Shown here piece by piece: positions 16,551 to 24,191 of a DNA stretch of 64,000 nt (position 1 is the first letter of the stretch; each line of letters starts with the position of its first letter). A program made the position numbers and the translations under genes. Below the pieces are notes generated by a model that saw only the letters and a list, made by a program, of their open reading frames with translations, had not been told where the DNA came from and ran no database searches. Origin of the DNA: an uncultured Rhodospirillales bacterium. GTDB taxonomy: Bacteria; Pseudomonadota; Alphaproteobacteria; Acetobacterales; Acetobacteraceae. The stretch covers positions 186,001-250,000 of the forward strand of contig CAILMF010000001.1 of assembly GCA_903835235.1 (NCBI GenBank), read 5' to 3'.

Positions 16551-17522
16551 ATGCGCCGCCGCGCCCTCATTGCCACCCTTGCCATGCCCGCGCTGGCCCG
16601 CGCCCAAGGGAATGTCGGTTCCGGCTTCCCGGACCGCCCCATCAAGATGGTGGTGCCGCTGGCACCTGGTGGCGCCACCGACATCTGGGCCCGCCTGGTG
16701 GCGGAACCGATGGCCGCCATGCTCGGCCAGCCCGTGGTGATTGAGAACCGCGCCGGCGCCGGCGGCATGATCGGCGCCGAGGCGGTGAAGAACGCGGCGC
16801 CGGATGGCCACACCATCATGTTCCACATCGCCAACCACGCGCAGACGCCGGTGGTGCTGAAGCGCTTCCCCTACCACCCCGTCAACGACTTCAGCTTCAT
16901 CGGCAAGTTCGGCACCACCGCGCTGCCCTGGTGCGTGCGCGGCGACCTGCCGGTGCACAGCATGCGGGCGTTCCGCGACTACGCCCTTGGCAAGGGGTTG
17001 AACTACGGCACCTATTCGCCCGGCTCTTCCGGCCACGCCTTCGGCCAGGTGATCTCGGACCACGACAAGCTGGACATGGCCGCGGTGCACTACCGCGGCG
17101 AGGCACCGATGCTGGCCGATGTGCTGGGCGGGCGCATCCCCTGCGCCTTCCATTCCATGACCGGCAGTGGCGAGCATATCCGCGCCGGCCGGGTGCGCCC
17201 GCTGGCGGTGCTGGGGCTGGACCGCGTCCCCTCCATGCCCCAGGTGCCGACCATGGTGGATGAGGGCTACCCGCGCGAGTTGTTCGGCCGCACCGGCTTC
17301 ATCGGCGTGTTTGCGCCCAAGGGCTTGCCGGCGCCGGTGCAGGCCCGCCTGGTTGAGGCCTTCCGCTACGCCATGCACCTGCCGGCCACGCTGACCCGCA
17401 TGCGCGAGCTGGACACCGTGCCGCAATACCTGGGGCCCGACGAGTTCAAGCGCGACGTGGAGGATTACCTGGCCTTCTGGACCGCGCTGGTGGAGCGCAC
17501 GGGCATCACCGCCGAGGGGTGA
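16551..17522 (+). CDS. Bug/TctC family periplasmic binding protein
   Basis: The 323-residue protein has a Sec or Tat-like signal (MRRRALIATLAMPALARAQ), then FPDRPIKMVVPLAPGGATDIWARL, QPVVIENRAGAGGMIGAEA and the AVHYRGEAPML segment. It is followed 49 bp later by a close paralogue with the same YRGETPML variant, so the two form a tandem duplication. No TctAB permease is next to them. A good Shine-Dalgarno-like GGGAGAA precedes the start. Confidence 0.93.
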   Translation: MRRRALIATLAMPALARAQGNVGSGFPDRPIKMVVPLAPGGATDIWARLVAEPMAAMLGQPVVIENRAGAGGMIGAEAVKNAAPDGHTIMFHIANHAQTPVVLKRFPYHPVNDFSFIGKFGTTALPWCVRGDLPVHSMRAFRDYALGKGLNYGTYSPGSSGHAFGQVISDHDKLDMAAVHYRGEAPMLADVLGGRIPCAFHSMTGSGEHIRAGRVRPLAVLGLDRVPSMPQVPTMVDEGYPRELFGRTGFIGVFAPKGLPAPVQARLVEAFRYAMHLPATLTRMRELDTVPQYLGPDEFKRDVEDYLAFWTALVERTGITAEG

Positions 17523-17571
17523 CGCGCGCGCCGCCGCTGTTTAGCCTACCCGAAAAATAGGGAGAGACGCT

Positions 17572-18537
17572 ATGAACCGCCGTGCCCTTTTGGCCGCGCC
17601 GTTGCTGTTGCCAGCCCTGGGCCGCGCGCAGCCGGCCTACCCGGACCGCTCGGTCCGCTTCATCGTGCCCTTCCCGCCCGGCGGCGGCACCGATACCTGG
17701 GCGCGGATATCGGCCGAGGGGATGCAGCCGGAATTCGGCCAGCCCATCGTCATCGAAAATCGTGGCGGCGCCGGCGGGCTGCTGGGCACCGAATACGCCG
17801 CCAAGGTGGCGCCGGACGGCTACCAGCTGCTGTTCACCATCACGACGCATATCCAGACGCCGGTGGTGATGCGCCGCTTCCCCTACGACCCCGTGGCGGA
17901 TTTCGCGCCGATCGGGCGGCTGGGCAGCAGCAACGTCGCCTTCGTCGTCGGCCCCAAGGTGCCGGCCGAGGTCACGAGCATGGCCGAGTTCATCCGCTGG
18001 TCGGCCGGGCGCGACCTCTCCTTCGGCAGCTATGCCAGCGGCAGCACCGGCCACGCCTTCGCGCTGATGCTGGCCGATGAAGCCAAGCTGAAGATGGAAC
18101 ACGTGGCGTATCGGGGTGAGACCCCGATGCTGCAGGAGATGCTGTCGGGCAGCATCCATGGCGGCTGGCACAGCATGGCCGCGGCCGGGGAGATGGTGCA
18201 TGCCGGCCGCGTGCGGCCGCTGGCGGTGAGTGGCCAGCAACGCATCCCCAGCCTGCCCAACGTGCCGATGATGACCGAGCTGGGCTATTCTGGACGGTTC
18301 CGCTTCTCTGGCTTCTCCGGCCTGCTGGCACCGGCGCGCACGCCGCAGCCCATTCTGGACAAGCTGGACGAGACCTTCCGCCTGGCGGCGAACAAGCCGG
18401 CCACGCTGGCGCGGCTGCGGCAGATCGACACCATCCCGGCCTATCAGGGCCCGGCGGAGTTCCGCGCGCAGATTGCCCGCAACCTTGCGGAGTGGACGGC
18501 GATTACCAACGCGCTGGATTTGCGGATGGAGGGGTAG
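17572..18537 (+). CDS. Bug/TctC family periplasmic binding protein (tandem paralogue)
   Basis: The 321-residue protein has the signal MNRRALLAAPLLLPALGRAQ and the Bug core YPDRSVRFIVPFPPGGGTDTWARI, PIVIENRGGAGGLLG and HVAYRGETPMLQEML. It resembles the preceding gene along its whole length, including the C-terminal QIDTIPAYQGP versus LDTVPQYLGP region, so it is a local duplicate that probably binds a related ligand. Its TAG stop leads straight into a unit B repeat. Confidence 0.93.
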   Translation: MNRRALLAAPLLLPALGRAQPAYPDRSVRFIVPFPPGGGTDTWARISAEGMQPEFGQPIVIENRGGAGGLLGTEYAAKVAPDGYQLLFTITTHIQTPVVMRRFPYDPVADFAPIGRLGSSNVAFVVGPKVPAEVTSMAEFIRWSAGRDLSFGSYASGSTGHAFALMLADEAKLKMEHVAYRGETPMLQEMLSGSIHGGWHSMAAAGEMVHAGRVRPLAVSGQQRIPSLPNVPMMTELGYSGRFRFSGFSGLLAPARTPQPILDKLDETFRLAANKPATLARLRQIDTIPAYQGPAEFRAQIARNLAEWTAITNALDLRMEG

Positions 18538-18583
18538 AGCAATATCCGTTCTGGCGGAATCGCCAGAACGGATTTCTTGGTCT
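18538..18583. repeat. Unit B palindromic repeat (ATCCGTT type), covariant copy
   Basis: ATCCGTTCTGGCG (18544-18556) and CGCCAGAACGGAT (18561-18573) form a perfect 13-bp stem with the GAAT loop, flanked by GAGCAA and a mutated TTGGTC. Relative to the 13.7-kb copy, the loop-proximal bases change from GATG/CATC to GGCG/CGCC while pairing is kept. Confidence 0.88.
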
Positions 18584-18596
18584 AGATTCAACTACT

Positions 18597-18638
18597 TCCA
18601 GAGCACTATGCGCCCGACAGGGCGCATAGTGCTCTGGA
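18597..18638. repeat. Perfect 19-bp hairpin with GACA loop
   Basis: TCCAGAGCACTATGCGCCC and its exact complement GGGCGCATAGTGCTCTGGA enclose the four-base loop GACA. It immediately precedes a unit A element. The same build, a long perfect stem with a four-base loop next to unit A, occurs at 54.1 kb with an unrelated stem sequence. Confidence 0.85.
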
Positions 18639-18724
18639 GCCTGATCCGCGCAGGCGGAAACGCCGGAGCGGTGAATCAGCCTCTCAAACAAAGCCGGCAG
18701 CGTGATCAACCAAAGTGGATCACG
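18639..18724 (+). repeat. Unit A repeat with downstream hairpin
   Basis: CTGAT (18641) pairs with ATCAG (18675) and GGCG/CGCC (18653-18656/18661-18664) closes a GAAA loop, one base different from the usual GAAT. Downstream, CGTGATC (18701-18707) and GATCACG (18718-18724) make a small hairpin in the position of hairpin B. It lies between convergent genes. Confidence 0.75.
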
Positions 18725-18742
18725 TTGTAGCGTCGCCCGGCG

Positions 18743-19603
18743 CTACGCCAGCGGCGCCTTGGCCAGTTCGGGCGCCACCAGGCGCTCGAACACCGCATCG
18801 CCGGCGGCCTGCTGCGCCGCGTCCGGCACTACGCCGCCGTTGCGCCAGGCCTTGTAGTCGTCGTGGTGGTCCCAGCCGGCCGCCTCGGCCAGCAGGTGGA
18901 CCCAGTTCTTCACCTGGATCGGGTTGTTGCGCTCCAGATTGACGCCTTCCCGGTGGCAACTATGGAAGATGGTGCAGAGCGTGTTCGCCTGCACCGCGGC
19001 CATGGCACCCAGCGTCTCGCGCTGCGCCTTTTCCAGCGCGCCGGGGATGGACTGGAAGCCGAAGCACATGTGGCCCGGCAGCGGCTTCTGCTCCAGCACC
19101 GTCACGCCAGGGATCAGCGCCAACAGGTCGGCGACCATGCGGTTCACCGGCACCCGACCGTCGAAGCCGATGTGCTGGTGCAGCAGCACGCGGGCAGGCA
19201 CGGCGTGGGTCAGCAGCGGGCGCAGCAGGTCGCGCTTCGCGTGCAATACCTCGGTGATGTGCAGCGTCTCGAAGTTGGTCGGCGTCGCCGGCGCCATGAA
19301 GTCCTGCATGTTCATGTGGCAGCTGGGGCACCAGGTGGCCACCTGCGGCGTGGCACGGCTGTTGAATTCCTGCACCGTGCGCGCGGCCATGCCGGCATTG
19401 ATGGCAGCGCTGGGTTCCTTCGGGCTGCCGCAGCAGGTGGCCGGGCCGCCGCTGGCCTCGGCCGTGATGCCCACGGCTTCGAGCAGCCGCATGGTCAGGC
19501 GGACGATCTCGCCATGCCGGGTCATGTTGCAGCCAAACCAGAAGGTCAGATCGGCGGCGTCAGCCCCGCGACCTTCAGCCGATCCCGCGTCGGTCATGTC
19601 CAT
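18743..19603 (-). CDS. HdrB-like (CCG-domain) Fe-S protein
   Basis: The 286-residue heterodisulfide-reductase-subunit-B-type protein has a complete first CCG domain: Cys25 in FGCNMTRH, Cys57-Cys58 in TCCGSPKEP, and Cys92/Cys95 in WCPSCHMN. The second is degenerate: LHQHIGF has His where Cys is expected, CFG replaces CCG at 180-182, and only Cys210 and Cys216 remain near HSCHREG. It is the last gene of a six-gene operon and overlaps its HdrC-like partner by 10 bp. Together they probably form an electron-transfer or oxidoreductase module for an unknown flavoprotein not found in the window. Confidence 0.82.
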   Translation of the reverse strand: MDMTDAGSAEGRGADAADLTFWFGCNMTRHGEIVRLTMRLLEAVGITAEASGGPATCCGSPKEPSAAINAGMAARTVQEFNSRATPQVATWCPSCHMNMQDFMAPATPTNFETLHITEVLHAKRDLLRPLLTHAVPARVLLHQHIGFDGRVPVNRMVADLLALIPGVTVLEQKPLPGHMCFGFQSIPGALEKAQRETLGAMAAVQANTLCTIFHSCHREGVNLERNNPIQVKNWVHLLAEAAGWDHHDDYKAWRNGGVVPDAAQQAAGDAVFERLVAPELAKAPLA

Positions 19604-19998
19604 TCGCGCTGCTCCTGTTCGGTCATGGTCATGCGGGCGAAGGCCTTGACCCGGCTGACCCAGCCCTTGTCGTCCTTCACCGGCACGCGCGGCGCCTCAC
19701 CCACCGCGCCGCGCACGCGCATGGTGGCCAGGCGCAGCATGAAGGCCACATCCAGCTTCTCCGGGCAGGCGGCGTTGCAGCTGCCGCTGCGGGTGCAGGC
19801 GGCGACGAAGGCCAAGCCCTCGGCGTTCGGCTCCTCGCCCAGCAGCACCGCGCGCATGCCCTGCGCCGTGGCTTCCGGCATGGCCGGCGGCAGCGGCAGC
19901 CAGGCCGGCATCGGGCAGGCCTTCACGCATTCGCCGCAGGCGGTGCAGGCCGTTGCCAGCCGGGCGCTTTCGGCCAGGATGCGCTCGGCATGCTTCAC
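19594..19998 (-). CDS. HdrC-like ferredoxin-domain protein
   Basis: The 134-residue protein has a [4Fe-4S] ligand set Cys18, 21, 24, 28 (CTACGECVKACP). The second set, Cys68, Cys74, Cys78 (CTRSGSCNAACP), has Ser where the second Cys would be. That arrangement resembles the [3Fe-4S] site of SdhB/FrdB-type proteins, so one four-iron and one three-iron cluster are expected (inference). It overlaps the RidA gene by ATGA and the HdrB-like gene by 10 bp, and probably passes electrons to the latter. Confidence 0.85.
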   Translation of the reverse strand: MKHAERILAESARLATACTACGECVKACPMPAWLPLPPAMPEATAQGMRAVLLGEEPNAEGLAFVAACTRSGSCNAACPEKLDVAFMLRLATMRVRGAVGEAPRVPVKDDKGWVSRVKAFARMTMTEQEQREWT

Positions 19999-20366
19999 GG
20001 CGCCGGCACCACCGCGATGCCCTCGATCTCGATGCAGACCGTGGTGGTGGTGAACTGCGCGCCGCCGACGCAGGTGCTGGCCGGCGGCACCGGCAGCGCC
20101 TCGAAGATGCGGCGGCGGATGGTGTTGAAGCCCTCATAGTGCCGCATGTCGCTGAGCCAGGTGGTGATCTTCAGCAGGTGCGAAAGGTCGGCGCCCTCGG
20201 TGGCCAACGCGCGTTCCAGCCGGGCCAGGCATTCCTCGGCCTGCACTTCCACCGGCTGGTTCTCGGCCGCGCTGCCGCGGGCAGTGACGCCGGAACAGAA
20301 GATCAGCTTGGCGCCGCCACCCAGCGGCACGACACGGGCGGGCGAAAACAGCGGGCGTTGCGACAT
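19995..20366 (-). CDS. RidA/YjgF-family protein
   Basis: The 123-residue protein begins MSQRPLFSPARVVPLGGG and shows the family core LIFCSGVTARG, AEECLARLERALATEGADLSHLLKITTWLSD. RidA proteins hydrolyse reactive enamines and imines such as 2-aminoacrylate made by PLP dehydratases. The usual C-terminal Arg and Glu that form the active site are replaced or shifted (TTTTVCIEIEGIAVVPAP has the Glu but no clear Arg before it), so it may act on another imine or be a binding protein. It lies next to two PLP enzymes in one operon. Confidence 0.88.
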   Translation of the reverse strand: MSQRPLFSPARVVPLGGGAKLIFCSGVTARGSAAENQPVEVQAEECLARLERALATEGADLSHLLKITTWLSDMRHYEGFNTIRRRIFEALPVPPASTCVGGAQFTTTTVCIEIEGIAVVPAP

Positions 20367-20377
20367 GCTTGGATTCC

Positions 20378-21484
20378 TCACCAGCCGTTGATGCGCGGCC
20401 ACACCGCGACGACCTCGCGGCTGCCATCCACCACATGGTAGCGGTCATGCGCCGCCGCTGTCATGCAGGTATGGTTGGGCGCCACGCGCAGCTTGGCGCC
20501 GATCGGCAGGCGGTCGAAGGGCAGCGGCGCGCTGCTGGTCATCTCGCCATGTTCCTGGTGGGTGCGGCTGATGATCGCCTCGCCGAAACCTGGCTTGCCA
20601 TCCTCGTCCCAGACCAGGCCGAAGCCGTAGTCCTTCGGCGCGTTGGCGGTGCTGCGGTCCTTGCTCAGCGCCAGCCCGCCGGCATCCAGCAGCACGGCGT
20701 TGCGGGCGGGCTTGCGGCCGATGACGCTGGTCAGCACCGTCATGGCGATGTCGTCTGGCGCATGGGTGCCGAGCTGCGCCTGGAACAGGTCGCCGAACAT
20801 GTAGACGCCGGCGCGCACATCGGTCACGCCGTCCATGCGCTTCGCGTACAGCGCGGTGGGCGAGGATCCGAGCGAGACGATGTCGCAGCGCAGCCCCGCT
20901 TCGCGCAGCCGGTTCGCCGCCAGCACGATGCCGCTGCGCTCCTGCTCCGCGACGGCCGCCATGTCTTCCGGCGAGCGGCCATTGTAGCTGTGGCCGGAAT
21001 GGCTGAGCACGCCGCGCAGCGTGCCGCCGAGCGCCTGGGCAATCTCCAGCAGCTCGGCGCTGTCAGGCGGCACGCCGCCGCGGCCTTCGCCGATATCCAC
21101 CTCCACCAGTGCCAGCAGCGGCCCCGGATGCGCCGCGATGGCGCGGGCGGCCTCCACGTCGTCGGTGATGACCTTCACCTGCGCGCCAGCCGCGTTCAGC
21201 GCCGCCACCGTGTCCAGCTTCTGCGGCGTGATGCCGGCGGCGTAGATCTGGTCGTGGTAGCCACCGGCAGCGAAGTATTTCGCCTCCGCCAGCGTGCTCA
21301 CAGTGATGGGCCCGAAGCCCGGTGCCGCCAGCGCCGCCACGTCCAGGCTTTTCGCGGTCTTCAGGTGCGGCCGCAGCACCAGGCCAGGGTGGCGCGCCAC
21401 GGCCGCCTGCATCATCGCCAGGTTGCGCTTGAGGATGGCCAGGTCCAGCACCAGGCAGGGGGTGGGCAGGTCGTCGAGCGTCAT
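20378..21484 (-). CDS. DSD1-family PLP enzyme (D-threonine aldolase / D-serine dehydratase-like)
   Basis: The 368-residue alanine-racemase-fold enzyme begins DLPTPCLVLDLAILKRNL, with the PLP lysine Lys42 in RPHLKTAK. The C-terminal PNHTC (His338, Cys340) is the metal-binding pair seen in D-serine dehydratase and D-threonine or 3-hydroxyaspartate aldolases. It should cleave or dehydrate a beta-hydroxy-D-amino acid with PLP and a divalent metal. The start at 21484 overlaps the M81 gene by ATGA. The RidA gene follows 11 bp downstream. Confidence 0.92.
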   Translation of the reverse strand: MTLDDLPTPCLVLDLAILKRNLAMMQAAVARHPGLVLRPHLKTAKSLDVAALAAPGFGPITVSTLAEAKYFAAGGYHDQIYAAGITPQKLDTVAALNAAGAQVKVITDDVEAARAIAAHPGPLLALVEVDIGEGRGGVPPDSAELLEIAQALGGTLRGVLSHSGHSYNGRSPEDMAAVAEQERSGIVLAANRLREAGLRCDIVSLGSSPTALYAKRMDGVTDVRAGVYMFGDLFQAQLGTHAPDDIAMTVLTSVIGRKPARNAVLLDAGGLALSKDRSTANAPKDYGFGLVWDEDGKPGFGEAIISRTHQEHGEMTSSAPLPFDRLPIGAKLRVAPNHTCMTAAAHDRYHVVDGSREVVAVWPRINGW

Positions 21485-23025
21485 GCGGCGTTCCAGTTTG
21501 CGTCGGCATCCAGCGGCAGCACCGGCCGCGGCAGCTTGGTCCAGGCGAAGCGGGTGAGGATTGGCGAGGTCAGCCCCGGGCAATCCACTTCCACGATGCG
21601 GTCATGCGTGAAGAACTCGTCGAAGCCACCGCGGAAATGCCCGCGGGACTTCACCACCACGGCACGCGCCTTGGCGATGTCCAGGCCAAGATGCTCGAAG
21701 AAGGCGGGGTCGGCGCATTGCGCGCGGTTGCTGACCACCACCACGGTCACGCCACCGATGCGCAGCGCCGCCGTCGGCCCCAGCCGCATGGCGGTGCCGG
21801 CATAGATGCCGCGCCGGCCTGTCACCTCTCCGTTGGACAGCGCCACCACTTCGGCGTCGGCATCGAAGCGCTGGCTGAAGGCGTCGTCCGCGCCCAGCGT
21901 GCCCTGCGGCTGGTTGAAGCGCGCGGTGAAGCGGGCGCCCTGGCCAGCGGCATGGGCTGCGGCGGAAAGCAGCGGGTCGTGGATGATGCCGACCAGGCAG
22001 TCCCGCACGCCGGCCTCGACGAAGGCATGCAGGATGAACATGGTGTTGCCGCGCGCGCCGCCGCCGGGGTTGTCGGCGACATCGGCGAAGGCCAGTGGTA
22101 CCGGGCTGTGCAAGGCGCGTTGCGTCGCTTGCTCCAGCGGCGTCAGGGCGGCGACGAAGCGATCACGCCGCGCCCAGGCCTCCCGCGCCAGGTCCAGCGC
22201 CAGCGCCTCCGCCGCTTCGGGCGTGGTTGCCGTCACCACGGCGGTCATGCCGTTGAACGGCGTGTCGCCATAGGCGAAGCCGCCCATCACGCTGACGTTC
22301 ACGATGCGCGGGTCGGCGGCGGCGCGCTGCTGGCCGAGGTTGATCACCTCGGCATAAGGCCCCTGGGCCGTCAACATGGAAACGGTCGGCGCCACGATGG
22401 GCAGGCGGCGCATCGCGCGGTGGAACCGCTCGCCGGCCAGCAGGCGGCGCAGCAATCCCGCGCTCTCGGCGCCACGTTCGCGCATGTCCAGATGTGGGTT
22501 GGTGCGGTAGCCCACGAAGGCGTCGCAATCCCGCACCATGCCCTCCGAGACATTGGCGTGCAGGTCGTAGCTGCACACCAAGGGCACGTCGCCTAGCACT
22601 TCTCGCACCAGGCGTTGCAGCGTGCCTTCCGGGTCGTCCAGGCTTTCGGTCAGGCCGGCGCCGTGCAGTACGGCATAGACCCCGTCCACCTGGCCGCGCA
22701 GCGTCTCCAGGCCTTCCCGCCACAGCGCCCACATCCGCGCCCAGGCGTCGTCCGCCACCGGACCGTTCGGCTCCGCCATGGCCAGCAGAATGGGCCGCGG
22801 CTGCCAGGGGCCGGCGGCATCCATGGCGGCGACGAAGCCGGGCATCTCGCCGAGCGCGGCCGAGACCGGCGCTCGTGCATCGGTGACGATGGCCTCGCCC
22901 TCCAGCCAGCAGCGGCCGGTGAAGTCCGCCATGGTCGCAACCGGCGCGAAGCGGTTGCACTCGATGGAGAAGCCCAGCAGGGCGATGCGCGGCGCGGCGG
23001 CGCCCGGCGAAAGGGGCGGGCTCAT
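21481..23025 (-). CDS. M81 family metallopeptidase (MlrC-like)
   Basis: The 514-residue protein has zinc-ligand motifs of the family: SYDLHANVS (Asp154, His156) and NPHLDMRE (His178, Asp180), after an N-terminal LLGFSIECNRFAP that corresponds to the ETNTF segment. MlrC from microcystin degraders cleaves linear peptides with unusual or D-amino acids. Here the gene overlaps a threonine-synthase-like gene and a DSD1-family gene by 4 bp on each side, which suggests it supplies them with an amino acid released from a small peptide or amide (inference). No signal peptide. Confidence 0.92.
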   Translation of the reverse strand: MSPPLSPGAAAPRIALLGFSIECNRFAPVATMADFTGRCWLEGEAIVTDARAPVSAALGEMPGFVAAMDAAGPWQPRPILLAMAEPNGPVADDAWARMWALWREGLETLRGQVDGVYAVLHGAGLTESLDDPEGTLQRLVREVLGDVPLVCSYDLHANVSEGMVRDCDAFVGYRTNPHLDMRERGAESAGLLRRLLAGERFHRAMRRLPIVAPTVSMLTAQGPYAEVINLGQQRAAADPRIVNVSVMGGFAYGDTPFNGMTAVVTATTPEAAEALALDLAREAWARRDRFVAALTPLEQATQRALHSPVPLAFADVADNPGGGARGNTMFILHAFVEAGVRDCLVGIIHDPLLSAAAHAAGQGARFTARFNQPQGTLGADDAFSQRFDADAEVVALSNGEVTGRRGIYAGTAMRLGPTAALRIGGVTVVVVSNRAQCADPAFFEHLGLDIAKARAVVVKSRGHFRGGFDEFFTHDRIVEVDCPGLTSPILTRFAWTKLPRPVLPLDADANWNAA

Positions 23026-24146
23026 ACCGCCACCCCCAGCAGCTCGGCATAGCGCTGCGTGGCTTTCAGCCCGCTGCCGGTCAGCACCACCACCGTGGTT
23101 TCGCTCGGGCTGATGGTGCCGGCGGCCAGCAGCCGCTGGAAGGCGGCGGCGGCCTGGGCGCAGGTGGGTTCCACATAGACACCGCCCTTCGCCAGCTGCA
23201 GCGTCATGTCGGTAATCTCGGCCTCGCTCAGCATCACCGCGCCACCCTGGGTCTCAGCCAGCACGCCAAGGCATTCCGGCAGGCGGATCGGCTTGGCAAT
23301 CGCCGTCCCCTCGGCAATGGTCGGCTGCGCCGCGACCGCTGCCTCCCGCAGGAAGGCGCGGGCAATCGGCGCGCAATTCGCCGGCTGCGCCGCGAAGATG
23401 CGCGGCAGCTTCGCGATCTGCCCGGCCCGCAGCAGCTCCGAAAACCCGATGCCGCAGCCCAGCACGTTGGACCCGGCGCCGCAGGGCACGATGACGTTGT
23501 CTGGCGCGCGAAAACCCAAATCCTCCCACAGCTCATAGGCCAGGGTCTTGGTGCCGTGCAGGAAGAAGGGGTGCCAGTTGTGGCTGGCGTAGAACATCCG
23601 CGCCGCCTGGCGCTCGGCCTCGTCCGAGCAATCCTGCCGGCTGCCGGGCACCAGCTCGATCTCGGCGCCGGAAGCGCGGGACTGCACCGTCTTGGCCGGG
23701 CTGGTGCTGGCGGGCACCAAAATCTTGGCGCGCATGCCGCCGGCTGCCGCATAGGCCGCGATGGCGGCGCCGCCGTTGCCGGAACTGTCCTCCAGCACCG
23801 CGTCAACGCCCTGGGCGCGCAGCAGGGAGAGCATCACCGAGGCACCACGGTCCTTGAACGACCCCGTCGGCATGAACCACTCGCACTTCAGCAGCGCGGT
23901 GGCGCCGCCGAACACGCGCTCCACCAGCGGCGTGCAGCCCTCCCCCATGCTGATCCGGCTTTCCGGCACGAAGGGCAGGCTGGCGGCATAGCGCCACAGG
24001 CTGCGGTCGCCGCCGGCAATCTCGGCGCGGGCCATGCCCGGCAGCGGGGTCAGCAGCAGCGGCTGGCCGGCATCGCCACACCAGCGGGGGTGGGCCAGCG
24101 GCCAGGTCTGGCCGGAACGGGGGTCGAGGTATTCGGGCGCTGTCAT
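23022..24146 (-). CDS. Threonine-synthase-like PLP enzyme
   Basis: The 374-residue fold-type II PLP enzyme has the lysine motif MPTGSFKDRG (Lys98), the phosphate loop-like SSGNGGAAIAAY and a C-terminal VVVLTGSGLKATQ. It resembles threonine synthase but lies with degradative genes, so a beta-elimination or beta-replacement on a hydroxy- or phospho-amino acid is more likely than threonine biosynthesis (inference). It is the first gene of the operon running to 18743; its start is 45 bp from that of the divergent M20 deacylase, so the two may share regulatory DNA. Confidence 0.9.
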   Translation of the reverse strand: MTAPEYLDPRSGQTWPLAHPRWCGDAGQPLLLTPLPGMARAEIAGGDRSLWRYAASLPFVPESRISMGEGCTPLVERVFGGATALLKCEWFMPTGSFKDRGASVMLSLLRAQGVDAVLEDSSGNGGAAIAAYAAAGGMRAKILVPASTSPAKTVQSRASGAEIELVPGSRQDCSDEAERQAARMFYASHNWHPFFLHGTKTLAYELWEDLGFRAPDNVIVPCGAGSNVLGCGIGFSELLRAGQIAKLPRIFAAQPANCAPIARAFLREAAVAAQPTIAEGTAIAKPIRLPECLGVLAETQGGAVMLSEAEITDMTLQLAKGGVYVEPTCAQAAAAFQRLLAAGTISPSETTVVVLTGSGLKATQRYAELLGVAV

Positions 24147-24191
24147 GTCGCGCACCCTTGCCGTTTCGCGCTTCCGGAGCAAGCTTGCGGC

